Positions 8,564 through 17,042 of a stretch of 64,000 nucleotides of DNA are shown piece by piece. The stretch's first letter is position 1, and each line of letters begins with the position of its first letter. Made by a program: the position numbers and the translations under genes. The notes under the pieces are model-generated. The model was not told the origin of the DNA and did no database searches. It was given only the letters and a program-made list of their open reading frames with translations. Origin of the DNA: Blautia pseudococcoides (GTDB taxonomy: Bacteria; Bacillota; Clostridia; Lachnospirales; Lachnospiraceae); contig NZ_CP015405.2 of assembly GCF_001689125.2 (NCBI RefSeq), forward strand, positions 587,001 to 651,000. The letters run 5' to 3'.

Positions 8564-9433
8564 TTACTTCCCCAATTTCTCCCGAACAACCTCAAGCGGC
8601 ATCTCCCTCCCCGTCCATATCCGAAACGCCTCCGCTCCCTGATACAACAGCATAGCATACCCATTAAACCCCTTACACCCAGCCTCTTTTGCCATCCGCA
8701 GCAGCCGTGTTTCCCACGGATCATACACAATATCCCCCACAGCCAGTCCTTCATGCAGGTAATCCTTTCCGGGCAGAATACACCCCTCCTCATCCGGTTC
8801 CATCCCCACAGAAGTAGCATTCACAAGCAGAACACTCTCCCTCAGACTTTTCTTGAGCCGGTCTCTATCCTCATTATCACAGAGCAGGATCTCACACCCC
8901 GTCTCCTTTTTTAGACGCCAGATCAGCTCTTTCATCCGGGGCAGATATTTGCTGGTCATTCTGGCAAACACATAAATCCTGCCGGCCCCGTCAAGCGCCG
9001 CCTGTGTACAGATAGCGGTGGCAGCCCCTCCAATTCCCATAAGCGTAATACATTTTCCCGCCACACCAATATCCTGTGCCCTTACAGCCCGCATAAATCC
9101 AATGCCGTCCGTGTTATGCCCAATCAGCTTCCCCTCCCGGTTCTCCACTGTATTGACTGCGCCGATCAGCCTTGCGGCAGGGGACAGTTCATCCAGATAT
9201 TCCAATATCTTATTTTTATTGGGCATAGTCAGATTAAATCCCTTTACGTGAAGCGTACGAAGTCCTTTTACCGCATCCTCCAAACTCTCTTCATTTACTT
9301 CAAAACAAAGATAGACAAAATCCAGTCCCAGGGCCTGGAAACCGGTATTATGCATCATAGGGGAAATGCTGTGTTTCACCGGGCTTCCCAGTAGTCCGGT
9401 AAGCTGTGTATATCCTGTAATTGGTATCATCAT
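8564..9433 (-). CDS. aroE: Shikimate dehydrogenase
   Basis: Reduces 3-dehydroshikimate to shikimate with NADPH in the common aromatic pathway. It has 289 residues. The substrate-binding opening GSPVKHSISPMMHN, the catalytic lysine in NLTMPNK and the aspartate in HNTDGIGF are present, followed by a Rossmann fold with GIGGAATA and the late GYAMLLYQGAEAF. It is transcribed away from aroD, which makes its substrate precursor, so the two pathway genes share a divergent 155-base control region. It ends against the DUF4179 gene at a shared hairpin. Confidence 0.95.
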   Translation of the reverse strand: MMIPITGYTQLTGLLGSPVKHSISPMMHNTGFQALGLDFVYLCFEVNEESLEDAVKGLRTLHVKGFNLTMPNKNKILEYLDELSPAARLIGAVNTVENREGKLIGHNTDGIGFMRAVRAQDIGVAGKCITLMGIGGAATAICTQAALDGAGRIYVFARMTSKYLPRMKELIWRLKKETGCEILLCDNEDRDRLKKSLRESVLLVNATSVGMEPDEEGCILPGKDYLHEGLAVGDIVYDPWETRLLRMAKEAGCKGFNGYAMLLYQGAEAFRIWTGREMPLEVVREKLGK

Positions 9434-9547
9434 TTTTCATCCTTTCCTGGTGTGTTTTTTTATATTCTCCTGTTCTTTCCCTACAGCAGATATCTGCATT
9501 AATTTAAAGTGTAAAAGGAAACTTCCATGGTGTCAAGAGAAAAAGTA

Positions 9548-9556
9548 TGCTATAAT
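9548..9556 (+). promoter_or_regulatory. Extended -10 promoter of aroD
   Basis: TGCTATAAT, an extended -10, lies 33 bases before aroD. The matching -35 region is poor, as is common for extended -10 promoters. Confidence 0.55.
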
Positions 9557-9588
9557 AGCGGCAGAAATGACCAGGAGGAGAAAGAATC

Positions 9589-10350
9589 ATGAAAACCGTA
9601 GAGATAAAAGGTATTAAGATCGGAGAGGGAATTCCCAAAATCTGTATTCCTCTTACAGGAAAAACAAAAGAAGAGCTCATAAAAGAAGCAGAAACAGTGA
9701 AAAATATGAAACCGGATTTGGTGGAATGGCGCGCAGATTGTTATGAGGAGGGAGAGAACAGCGAAAATAGTTTGGAAATGTTGAAAACGATTCGCGGTAT
9801 TTTTGACACGATTCCCCTTCTTTTTACCTTCAGAACCGACAAAGAAGGAGGTGATCGGCCCATCACCTGTGCGGATTATGTAAATCTTCTGGAAAATGCC
9901 GCCAAAACCGGCTTTGTGGACCTGATTGACGTGGAAGCTTTTTTTGACACAGCTAAGACAAAAAAACTCATAGAAAGCCTTAAAAAGTGCGGTGTCTTTG
10001 TGGTTGCCTCCAACCATCATTTTGACAGGACTCCTTCTATAGAAGAGATGGTAAACAGGCTGGAGACCATGGATAGTATCGGAGCCCATATTTTGAAGCT
10101 GGCTGTCATGCCCAGAAGTGAGGAGGACCTCATGTCCCTTTTGACAGCAACGGTCATGATGAAGAAAAGGACAGACAAACCGGTCATCACCATGTCCATG
10201 GGAAAAGCCGGAGTTCTAAGCCGTCTCTGCGGGGAGACAGCAGGGTCAGCCGTCACATTTGCAGCAGGTGTGAAGGCTTCGGCACCGGGGCAGATTCCTG
10301 CTGACAGGATACGCAGGACCCTTGCCCTTCTTCATGAAAGCTTTACATAA
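9589..10350 (+). CDS. aroD: 3-dehydroquinate dehydratase, type I
   Basis: Converts 3-dehydroquinate to 3-dehydroshikimate by a Schiff-base mechanism. At 253 residues it has family length. The general-base histidine lies in ASNHHFDRTPS and the Schiff-base lysine in HILKLAVMP; the substrate-binding arginine is in the VEWRADCY segment. The start ATG follows AGGAGGAGAAAGA. It is divergent from aroE, whose product uses this enzyme's product. Further along the window aroF encodes the pathway's entry enzyme, so three of the seven shikimate steps are present but scattered. Confidence 0.95.
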   Translation: MKTVEIKGIKIGEGIPKICIPLTGKTKEELIKEAETVKNMKPDLVEWRADCYEEGENSENSLEMLKTIRGIFDTIPLLFTFRTDKEGGDRPITCADYVNLLENAAKTGFVDLIDVEAFFDTAKTKKLIESLKKCGVFVVASNHHFDRTPSIEEMVNRLETMDSIGAHILKLAVMPRSEEDLMSLLTATVMMKKRTDKPVITMSMGKAGVLSRLCGETAGSAVTFAAGVKASAPGQIPADRIRRTLALLHESFT

Positions 10351-10386
10351 AAAGGATAACATAACAAGAAAAAACGGGACCAAAAC

Positions 10387-10452
10387 TGTCGAAAAGATTT
10401 TTGATTCGTCCAAGCGGTTTTGACAAAATAAACACCCCCTATCGCCTATAAT
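10387..10452 (+). promoter_or_regulatory. Spo0A-type promoter of spoIIGA-sigE
   Basis: TTGACA (10420-10425) and TATAAT (10447-10452) are separated by 21 bases, too far for ordinary sigma-A use. A perfect 0A box, TGTCGAA (10387-10393), lies upstream, and TGACAAA (10421-10427), one base off the 0A consensus, overlaps the -35. This is the architecture known for the Bacillus spoIIG promoter, which needs phosphorylated Spo0A. The 130-base leader also contains the palindrome CACTGCGCAGTG (10493-10504). Confidence 0.75.
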
Positions 10453-10582
10453 GAACATTACTTATTCCAGATAAGTATGCAGCGGAAAGAATCACTGCGC
10501 AGTGCATGCAGAGTTACGAATTGCGCGTGTAGCAGTCTTTCGGCTGTCATGAATGAGTCATACAAGGTTTAGGGGGTGTTTT

Positions 10583-11470
10583 GTGTACTACGAATTTTAC
10601 ATTGACGTTTTTTTCGTAGTCAATCTGGTAATGGATTTTTTGCTGCTGCGTCTGGTAAACCGGGTGCTGAAGGGGACTGCCACTCCTCTTCGTTCTCTGG
10701 CAGGTGCGGCGCTGGGAGCTGCCGGTATCTGTGTGATCACACTGCTGCCCTTATCGTCCCCCTACGTGCGGGTATTGCTTTCACATGGAATTTTGGGTGT
10801 CCTCATGGTGTGGGTGGGCTGCTGCTGCAGATCATGGAGAAAATTAGTTACAGGGCTTTTGCTGCTGTACGGTTTTTCTTTTCTCACAGGAGGAATACTT
10901 ACTGCCCTGCCGGGAAGCACTAAGGAAGGCTTACTTACGTTTTGTTTCATCACCACAGCCACTTACTGGATTCTCATCTTAGGAATGCGACTCTTGGAAT
11001 ACTTAAAAGGAAAAAGCTCCGCCATATGCGAAGTCACTATCTTCGCTGGCGGCAAATCAGTGAAAGTCAAAGGACTGTATGATACTGGCAACAGGCTGCG
11101 CGACACACGCACCAGAAAACCGGTGAGTGTGGTGGAATACGGGAGGTTTGAGGAGCTTCTTGGCGATGACCAAAAGGCTTCTTTTGAGAGGCTTCTTGGA
11201 GGAACCGGAAGCACAGAGGATATCTGTGCCCAATCGGTGCTGGCCTTTCATCCCCATTACATTTCATACCGCAGTGTGGGGCAGGATAATGGACTAATGC
11301 TTGCCGTCACTGTAGATAAACTATATGTATCAGCAGGAGAAGAAGGCAGTGTGGTAAAACATGCAGTTTTAGGGCTTGCAGGGAACCAGCTTTCCACTGC
11401 CGGAAACTTTCAGATAATCGTCAATCCGTGCATCGTGAACGCAGAACAGCATGGGATCCTGCATTCATGA
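10583..11470 (+). CDS. spoIIGA: Sigma-E processing peptidase SpoIIGA
   Basis: Membrane aspartic protease that cleaves the pro-sequence of sigma-E in the mother cell once the forespore signals. It has 295 residues. Five hydrophobic segments fill the first 150 residues; the cytoplasmic protease half carries the catalytic motif GLYDTGNRLRD. The start is taken as GTG 10583, just after AGGGGGTG, giving VYYEFYIDVFF as in the family; the ATG at 10553 would add ten unlikely residues. sigE, its substrate, follows 51 bases later. Confidence 0.92.
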   Translation: MYYEFYIDVFFVVNLVMDFLLLRLVNRVLKGTATPLRSLAGAALGAAGICVITLLPLSSPYVRVLLSHGILGVLMVWVGCCCRSWRKLVTGLLLLYGFSFLTGGILTALPGSTKEGLLTFCFITTATYWILILGMRLLEYLKGKSSAICEVTIFAGGKSVKVKGLYDTGNRLRDTRTRKPVSVVEYGRFEELLGDDQKASFERLLGGTGSTEDICAQSVLAFHPHYISYRSVGQDNGLMLAVTVDKLYVSAGEEGSVVKHAVLGLAGNQLSTAGNFQIIVNPCIVNAEQHGILHS

Positions 11471-11521
11471 GGGCACTGCAAAAGTCAGAAATCGCTTTGA
11501 CAGTTTTAGGGAGGAGCATAA

Positions 11522-12262
11522 ATGAATATGGAAGCAGCAGCAGAGAGAAAAGTACAGATGCCTGTTTTTTCGGGGTTTTCCAATATTATATTCAGAAGAG
11601 GGGAAGAAATTCATTATATCGGAGGGGCAGAGGTCCTTCCGGCGCCTTTGGATGCAGAGGCCGAGGCGGAAATGATAGGAAAATTACAGACAGAGGACAA
11701 TGCGGATGCGAAATCCCGTCTGATTGAACATAACCTGCGCCTGGTTGTGTACATTGCCAAGAAATTTGATAACACCGGGGTAGGGGTGGAGGATTTGATC
11801 TCTATAGGAACCATAGGTCTGATCAAGGCCATCAATACATTTAACCCCACAAAAAAGATCAAGCTGGCAACATACGCGTCCAGATGTATTGAAAATGAGA
11901 TTCTTATGTATCTCAGGCGAAACAGCAAGACAAAGATGGAAGTTTCCATTGATGAACCGCTGAATGTGGACTGGGACGGCAATGAACTGCTCCTGTCCGA
12001 CATTCTGGGAACAGATGAGGATGTGATTTACAGGGGAATAGAGAGTGAAGTAGAGCGTTCCCTTCTGGGGAAGGCTATCGGAAAGCTGACCAAAAGGGAA
12101 CAGACCATTGTGCGCCTGCGTTTTGGCATCAATATGCCGGATGGCAGAGAAAAGACGCAGAAGGAAGTGGCAGATCTTCTGGGTATCTCCCAGTCTTACA
12201 TATCCAGGCTGGAGAAGCGGATCATGAAGAGATTGAAAAAAGAGATTGTGAGATACGAGTAA
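11522..12262 (+). CDS. sigE: Sporulation sigma factor sigma-E precursor
   Basis: Mother-cell sigma factor acting first after asymmetric division. The protein has 246 residues. The N-terminal 30 or so residues form a pro-region, later removed by SpoIIGA. Region 2 includes [16 protein letters not shown] and region 2.4 [14 protein letters not shown]. Region 4 ends with the helix-turn-helix [15 protein letters not shown]. The gene follows spoIIGA and is likely driven by its Spo0A-dependent promoter. In many clostridia sigG lies next; here sigG is about 10 kb away and on the other strand. Confidence 0.95.
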   Translation: MNMEAAAERKVQMPVFSGFSNIIFRRGEEIHYIGGAEVLPAPLDAEAEAEMIGKLQTEDNADAKSRLIEHNLRLVVYIAKKFDNTGVGVEDLISIGTIGLIKAINTFNPTKKIKLATYASRCIENEILMYLRRNSKTKMEVSIDEPLNVDWDGNELLLSDILGTDEDVIYRGIESEVERSLLGKAIGKLTKREQTIVRLRFGINMPDGREKTQKEVADLLGISQSYISRLEKRIMKRLKKEIVRYE

Positions 12263-12326
12263 AATAGCATCTTTTTATAGGCTATGGCATAGACGTATCT
12301 GCAGCGAGAATTTAGTGGATTTACAG

Positions 12327-12400
12327 AACAGCCGTCTACGATACGGAAAAGCAAATCTGTTGGGGTTTGTGTTTTCCATTCATAGACGGCTGTTTTGTTT
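12327..12400 (+). terminator. Intrinsic terminator after sigE
   Basis: AACAGCCGTCTA (12327-12338) pairs perfectly with TAGACGGCTGTT (12383-12394), with an inner GGAAAA/TTTTCC stem, followed by TTGTTT. Confidence 0.75.
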
Positions 12401-12415
12401 CATATGCTTTTGAAT

Positions 12416-13171
12416 TTACATATTCTGCTGGATTTCCCGCTTTTCTTTCAGAATGATTTCTGCAAGCTGGGTAATCCGTTCGTCCGACATTCTGGCAGCC
12501 GGAGCGGAGATAGAGAAGGCATAGCGGGCCCGCCCTTTATAATCAGGAAGGCTGACTGCAATGCAGCGTACACCAAGTTCGTTTTCCTCATCATCCAGTG
12601 CATATCCTTTTTTTCTGACTTCCTCTATTTTTTCCTGAAACCGGGAGTAATCCGTAATAGTGTGGGGGGTCAGGCGGATAATATTGCTTGCATTCCAGAA
12701 ACGGCGTATTTGTTCCTCCTCCATGTCTGCTGCCATGGCTTTTCCAACGCCTGAACAGTAGAGAGGGATCCGGTTGCCCACCTTGGATACCATGCGGACA
12801 GAGTTCTGGTACGATTCTTCTTTATAGATATAGACAGCCTCCGCACCGTCAAGCTGGACAAAATGTACGGTTTCCCCTGTTTTTTCAGAGAGTTTTTTCA
12901 AATGAGGGCGTACAATCTCCAGGATATCCATGCGGCTTAACAGCCGGTTGGAAAGGCTTAATAATTTTAATGACAAATCATATTTCTGGGTGTATGTGTC
13001 CTGTTTTACATATCCCATGTAAATAAGGGAGCAGAGCAGCCGGTGTACCGTGCTTTTGTTCAGGTCAAGCTGCCGGCTTAAATCTGCCAGCGCGATAGGA
13101 GCGTCACAGGCCAGGGTTTCCAGGACCAGAAAAAGCCTGTCAGCCACCTGAATGGGATTTTTTTCTTCCAT
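12416..13171 (-). CDS. IclR-family regulator, KdgR-like
   Basis: DNA-binding repressor-type protein of 251 residues. An N-terminal winged helix carries the recognition helix LDLNKSTVHRLLCSL (about residue 40), and the C-terminal IclR effector domain includes the conserved YCSGVGKAM and a late GVRCIAVSLPDY. It faces away from kdgA and kdgK, and a KdgR-like operator sits at the kdgA promoter, so I infer it senses a 2-keto-3-deoxygluconate-type sugar acid. The start ATG 13171 follows GGCAGGAA; an in-frame GTG at 13201 lacks a ribosome site. Confidence 0.85.
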   Translation of the reverse strand: MEEKNPIQVADRLFLVLETLACDAPIALADLSRQLDLNKSTVHRLLCSLIYMGYVKQDTYTQKYDLSLKLLSLSNRLLSRMDILEIVRPHLKKLSEKTGETVHFVQLDGAEAVYIYKEESYQNSVRMVSKVGNRIPLYCSGVGKAMAADMEEEQIRRFWNASNIIRLTPHTITDYSRFQEKIEEVRKKGYALDDEENELGVRCIAVSLPDYKGRARYAFSISAPAARMSDERITQLAEIILKEKREIQQNM

Positions 13172-13271
13172 AATATATTCCTGCCTTTGGTTATTTTTCA
13201 CGAATAGGCTTTGGCGTTATTGTAACACTTTCCCATTCAGGAAACAACCGGAATTTTTTTTCATTTTTCTC

Positions 13272-13335
13272 TTGACAATCTGAGCCGGAGGAGTATAATT
13301 CAAGATAAGGATATCACAATACGAAACAGAGTTTC
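13272..13335 (+). promoter_or_regulatory. kdgA promoter and KdgR-like operator
   Basis: TTGACA (13272-13277), 16 bases, TATAAT (13294-13299). Just downstream lies the inverted repeat GAAAC-AGA-GTTTC (13323-13335) with AT-rich flanks. This closely resembles the known enterobacterial KdgR operator (GAAAC-n3-GTTTC core), and the divergent gene encodes an IclR-family protein as KdgR is. Binding here would block elongation or open-complex escape. Confidence 0.7.
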
Positions 13336-13430
13336 ATAATGTGGAATATATAAAAGTGAATAGGCAAAATAAAACTTTATAGCAAGACCCATAAAAACAA
13401 AATATCATGAACCATTTTAAGGAGGAAATT

Positions 13431-14066
13431 ATGAACGCGATCTTAGAACAGCTTTCAAAATTCGGTGTTGTTCCGGTAGTTGTATTAAATGAAGTGAAAG
13501 ATGCTGAGCCGCTGGCAAAAGCATTATGTGAGGGTGGTCTTCCCTGTGCAGAGGTAACATTCCGTACTGCAGCAGCAGAGGAATCTATCCGTACCATGAC
13601 AGAGAAATTTCCTGAAATGCTGGTTGGCGCAGGTACTGTTTTGACTACAGAGCAGGTGGACCGTGCAGTGGCAGCCGGTGCAAAATTCATCGTCAGCCCG
13701 GGATTTGATCCGGAGATCGTTGACTACTGCCTGGACAAAGATATTTTAGTCCTGCCCGGATGCGTAACGCCTTCTGAGGTAGCACAGGGTGTTAAGCGCG
13801 GATTGAAAGTGCTGAAGTTCTTCCCGGCTGAACAGTACGGCGGTGTGTCTACCATCAAAGCTATGGCAGCAGCATATGTGGGAATCAAGTTTATGCCTAC
13901 AGGCGGAATTAATCCTAAGAATGTAAAAGACTATCTGACCTGTGATAAGATTTTTGCATGCGGCGGAAGCTGGATGGTAAAAGGCGATTTGATCGCAGCA
14001 GGAGAATTTGATAAGATCAAAACCCTCACAGAGGAAGCCGTTGCTCTGGTGAAAGAAGTAAGATAG
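13431..14066 (+). CDS. kdgA: 2-keto-3-deoxy-6-phosphogluconate aldolase
   Basis: Cleaves KDPG to pyruvate and glyceraldehyde 3-phosphate, the last step of sugar-acid breakdown and the Entner-Doudoroff route. It has 211 residues. The catalytic glutamate is in CAEVTFRT and the Schiff-base lysine in VLKFFPAEQYGG. The start is ATG 13431, directly behind AAGGAGGAAATT; the ATG at 13407 has no site. kdgK, which makes its substrate, follows after 121 bases. Expression is probably controlled by the divergent IclR regulator. Confidence 0.95.
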   Translation: MNAILEQLSKFGVVPVVVLNEVKDAEPLAKALCEGGLPCAEVTFRTAAAEESIRTMTEKFPEMLVGAGTVLTTEQVDRAVAAGAKFIVSPGFDPEIVDYCLDKDILVLPGCVTPSEVAQGVKRGLKVLKFFPAEQYGGVSTIKAMAAAYVGIKFMPTGGINPKNVKDYLTCDKIFACGGSWMVKGDLIAAGEFDKIKTLTEEAVALVKEVR

Positions 14067-14187
14067 GGAAAAAGCCCGGAATCGTTATCATGCGGTTATT
14101 GACTGGCTGCAGAATAGAAGAAGTATGAAGAGCTGTGTGTTATCACAGAGAAAATAATATAGGATTTATGGCAAAGGAGAAATAAAA

Positions 14188-15213
14188 ATGGCAAAAAGAG
14201 TGATCACATTTGGTGAAATCATGTTAAGACTGGCTCCGGAAGGATACTACCGTTTTGTACAGGCAGATACCTTCGGCGCAACATACGGCGGAGGAGAGGC
14301 CAATGTGGCTGTTTCCCTTGCGAACTACGGGTTTGACGCAGCATTTGTCACAAAGCTGCCAAAACACGAGATCGGACAGGCTGCTGTCAATTCTTTAAGA
14401 AAATATGGTGTAGATACAACGAAGATCGCACGGGGCGGCGACCGCGTGGGCATTTATTTCCTGGAGAAAGGTGCATCCCAGAGACCATCTAAGGTTATCT
14501 ATGACCGTGCCGGCTCCTCGATCGCCACAGCAGAAGCCTCTGATTTCGACTGGAAGCATATTTTCGACGGCGCTGACTGGTTCCATTTTACAGGAATCAC
14601 ACCGGCCTTAAATGATGAAGTGGCAGCCATCTGTCTGGAGGCCTGCAAAGCCGCAAAAGAGGCAGGTGTGACCATTTCCTGTGACTTAAATTACAGAAAT
14701 AAACTTTGGTCCAAGGAAAAAGCCGGACAGGTTATGGGTGAAATCTGTAAATATGTGGATGTCTGCATAGCAAACGAGGAAGATGCTGCCGATGTATTCG
14801 GCATTAAGGCTGCCAACACAGATGTTACAACCGGTACCGTAAACCATGAGGGATACAAAGATGTTGCAAAACAGCTGGCTGACCGGTTTGGTTTCTCAAA
14901 AGTTGCCATTACACTGAGAGAGTCCCTGTCTGCAAATGACAACAACTGGTCCGCTATGTTATATGACGGAAATGATTACTTTTTCAGCAAAAAATACAAA
15001 ATGCACATCGTTGACCGTGTAGGCGGCGGCGACAGCTTTGGCGGCGGATTGATCTGCGCATGCTTAAACGGCTATGATGCACAGTCCACCATCGAGTTCG
15101 CAGTAGCTGCTTCCTGTCTGAAACACTCTATTGAGGGTGACTTCAATATGGTTTCCATGGATGAAGTATCCAAACTTGCAGGCGGAGACGGTTCAGGACG
15201 TGTTCAGAGATAA
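14188..15213 (+). CDS. kdgK: 2-keto-3-deoxygluconate kinase (PfkB family)
   Basis: Phosphorylates 2-keto-3-deoxygluconate to KDPG, feeding KdgA. It has 341 residues. The N-terminal PfkB signature appears in GGGEANVAVSLANYG and the C-terminal ATP-binding and catalytic-base loop in DRVGGGDSFGGGL. The start follows AAAGGAGAAATAAAA. A strong hairpin closes the unit after the gene. The KdgA neighbour supports the substrate assignment; sequence alone would only say sugar kinase. Confidence 0.9.
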   Translation: MAKRVITFGEIMLRLAPEGYYRFVQADTFGATYGGGEANVAVSLANYGFDAAFVTKLPKHEIGQAAVNSLRKYGVDTTKIARGGDRVGIYFLEKGASQRPSKVIYDRAGSSIATAEASDFDWKHIFDGADWFHFTGITPALNDEVAAICLEACKAAKEAGVTISCDLNYRNKLWSKEKAGQVMGEICKYVDVCIANEEDAADVFGIKAANTDVTTGTVNHEGYKDVAKQLADRFGFSKVAITLRESLSANDNNWSAMLYDGNDYFFSKKYKMHIVDRVGGGDSFGGGLICACLNGYDAQSTIEFAVAASCLKHSIEGDFNMVSMDEVSKLAGGDGSGRVQR

Positions 15214-15273
15214 GGTCAGATGAAATAGTTATAAATGATAGCCCTTTTGCCATGGGTGAACATTTAAATAAAA

Positions 15274-15304
15274 ATGGGATGTTGTGAAAACAGCATCCCA
15301 TTAT
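15274..15304 (+). terminator. Terminator after kdgK
   Basis: ATGGGATG (15274-15281) pairs with CATCCCAT (15294-15301), extended inward by TTGT/ACAG, followed by only TATT. A weak T tract lowers confidence. Confidence 0.6.
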
Positions 15305-15370
15305 TCATACAATGGAAAGCACATGCTGCGGACTTCCATTGCCCATGGTGGTTCCGTATGGTTTTTGCCT

Positions 15371-15397
15371 GTAACGGTTCGGGTGCTGAATCGTTAC
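15371..15397 (+). promoter_or_regulatory. Leader hairpin before the second kinase
   Basis: GTAACGGTTC (15371-15380) pairs with GAATCGTTAC (15388-15397) with one G-U pair and a 7-base loop, 50 bases before the kinase start. A hairpin of the same GTAAC type lies before the arabinofuranosidase gene (17841-17867). Confidence 0.4.
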
Positions 15398-15446
15398 ACG
15401 GCGTTCTGTTAAGTAGGATCAAGGATGATTTAGGGAGGATTTTAGG

Positions 15447-16469
15447 ATGAAAAAAGATTTTGATTTGCTTTCATTGGGAGAAATTTTGCTGAGGCTGTCA
15501 CCGCCGGATAATGAGAGGATCGTGCGCGGTGAGACATTTCAGAAGCAGGTGGGCGGTGCAGAGCTGAATGTAGTGTCTGGAGCTTCTCTTCTGGGGCTTA
15601 GGACGGGGATGATATCCAAGCTGCCGGATAACGCGCTTGGAGTCTACGCCAAGAACAGAGTCCGTTTCTGCGGGGTAAGTGATGATTATCTGGTGTATGA
15701 TGAGGAGCCGGATGCGAGACTGGGAATTTATTACTATGAAAACGGGGCTTATCCCAGAAAGCCCAGTGTGGTTTATGACAGACGCCATGCATCTTTTTGC
15801 AAGATCAGAGTGGAGGAACTGCCGGAGGACATGTTTGCGTGCACAAGGTGTTTCCACACCAGCGGCATTACCCTGGCTTTGGCGGAGAATACCAGGAATA
15901 CTGCGGTGGAGATGATCAAGAGGTTTAAGGAGAATGGGGCGATCATTTCTTTTGATGTGAATTTCCGGGGGAATCTTTGGACTGGGGCTGAGGCGAAGGA
16001 ATGTATTGAGAAAATTCTTCCTTATGTGGACATTTTCTTCTGTTCTGAAGATACGGCACGATTGACGTTTTTGAAGGATGGGGATGTGAAGTCTATTATG
16101 AAGAGTTTTACGGAGGAATATCCTATATCTATTGTGGCATCCACACAGAGGATCGTGCATAGCCCTAAGGTGCATACGTTTGGGTCTGTGATCTATAATG
16201 CGAAGGAAGACAGGTATTATGAGGAGGAGCCGTATCAGGATATTGAGGTTGTGGATAGGATCGGAAGCGGGGATGCTTATATTTCGGGAGCACTTTATGG
16301 GCTGCTGGCACATGGGTTTGACTGCCGGAGGGCACTGGAGTATGGGAATGCGACCAGTTCGGTGAAGAATACCATTCCGGGGGATCTGCCTTCTTGTGAT
16401 TTGAAGGAGATTGATAGGATTATACGGAATCATAAGGGGGTGGGGGGACAGGTGGAAATGGATAGGTGA
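15447..16469 (+). CDS. PfkB-family sugar kinase (KdgK paralogue)
   Basis: Carbohydrate kinase of 340 residues, related to KdgK but clearly diverged. The PfkB opening is QVGGAELNVVSGASLLG and the catalytic loop DRIGSGDAYISGAL keeps the base aspartate. It lies 234 bases downstream of kdgK with its own leader, so it may act on a related sugar acid or be regulated separately. Whether it phosphorylates 2-keto-3-deoxygluconate, 2-keto-gluconate or another sugar cannot be told from sequence. Towards its 3' end the codon use becomes G-rich, merging into the repeat region that follows. Confidence 0.85.
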   Translation: MKKDFDLLSLGEILLRLSPPDNERIVRGETFQKQVGGAELNVVSGASLLGLRTGMISKLPDNALGVYAKNRVRFCGVSDDYLVYDEEPDARLGIYYYENGAYPRKPSVVYDRRHASFCKIRVEELPEDMFACTRCFHTSGITLALAENTRNTAVEMIKRFKENGAIISFDVNFRGNLWTGAEAKECIEKILPYVDIFFCSEDTARLTFLKDGDVKSIMKSFTEEYPISIVASTQRIVHSPKVHTFGSVIYNAKEDRYYEEEPYQDIEVVDRIGSGDAYISGALYGLLAHGFDCRRALEYGNATSSVKNTIPGDLPSCDLKEIDRIIRNHKGVGGQVEMDR

Positions 16470-16484
16470 TGGCTGAAAGGGGAC

Positions 16485-16777
16485 GGTCAAAGGGAAAGGC
16501 CGCCAGGGACAGCAGACCGGCAGGGTTCCTTCTGGCAGATGCCTCCGTCGGCAAGTCTTGCTAAGAAAAAAATGAAGCCCCGGACAAGGCACCGGGCAGA
16601 ACCGCAGTCCAGCCTTTATGGCTGAACTGCTCAACTGCCCTGAAATTTCGGATGGTAACCGAAATTTCTCCTTGTCCGGGACTTCATTTTTTCCTAAGCA
16701 AGTCTACGCCTCCTACGGAACATCTGCCAGAAGGAACCCTGCCGGTCTGCTGTCCCTGGCGGCCTTTCCCTTTGACC
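16485..16777. repeat. 293-nt inverted-repeat element
   Basis: The outer 57 bases (16485-16541) are perfectly complementary to 16721-16777. The pairing continues inward with some mismatches to CCCCGGACAAGG near 16568-16579 and CCTTGTCCGGG at 16670-16680. The centre folds into two further hairpins: GGGCAG/CTGCCC enclosing GCAGTCCAGCC/GGCTGAACTGC, and GAAATTTCGG/CCGAAATTTC. Oligo-A and oligo-T flank the inner stem, so it can also serve as a two-way terminator. No open reading frame of note, no target duplication and no transposase. It may be a MITE-like or structured-RNA element. Confidence 0.85.
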
Positions 16778-16948
16778 TGAGAGCGTAGAGAGGAAGATGA
16801 AGCTGAGAGCATAGTGCGATAGGTGACCCAGAAATCGAAGAGGGGAAGATGAGGGTGAGCTTGTAGTGCGGAAGATGAGGCTGAGATCGTAGTGCGGAGA
16901 GGAATCTTGAAAGTGTAGGACGGGTGGTAAGCCTGAGTGTGTAGGGAA
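16767..16948. repeat. Degenerate 26-bp minisatellite
   Basis: Seven consecutive 26-base units. The clearest are 16793-16818, 16845-16870 and 16871-16896, of form GAAGATGAGGCTGAGATCG then TAGTGCG. The units at 16767, 16819, 16897 and 16923 are more worn. A unit of 26 does not keep reading frame, so it is not a coding repeat. It abuts the inverted-repeat element and continues into a G-rich purine stretch up to ylmC; no gene is seen between 16470 and 17042. Confidence 0.65.
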
Positions 16949-17042
16949 AGGGGAGAAAGTGGATGGGGTGTTGGGAAGAAAGTGGAAAATGGACGGGGTG
17001 GGGGGCATAGGATAGGTAATAAGGGTGAAATTTGGTGGGATT

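Noticed and set aside
16694..17008. Minus-strand frame of 104 codons rich in Pro, Ser and Phe
   Set aside because: It merely reads through the arm of the inverted repeat and the 26-bp repeats, has no ribosome site and no protein-like pattern.
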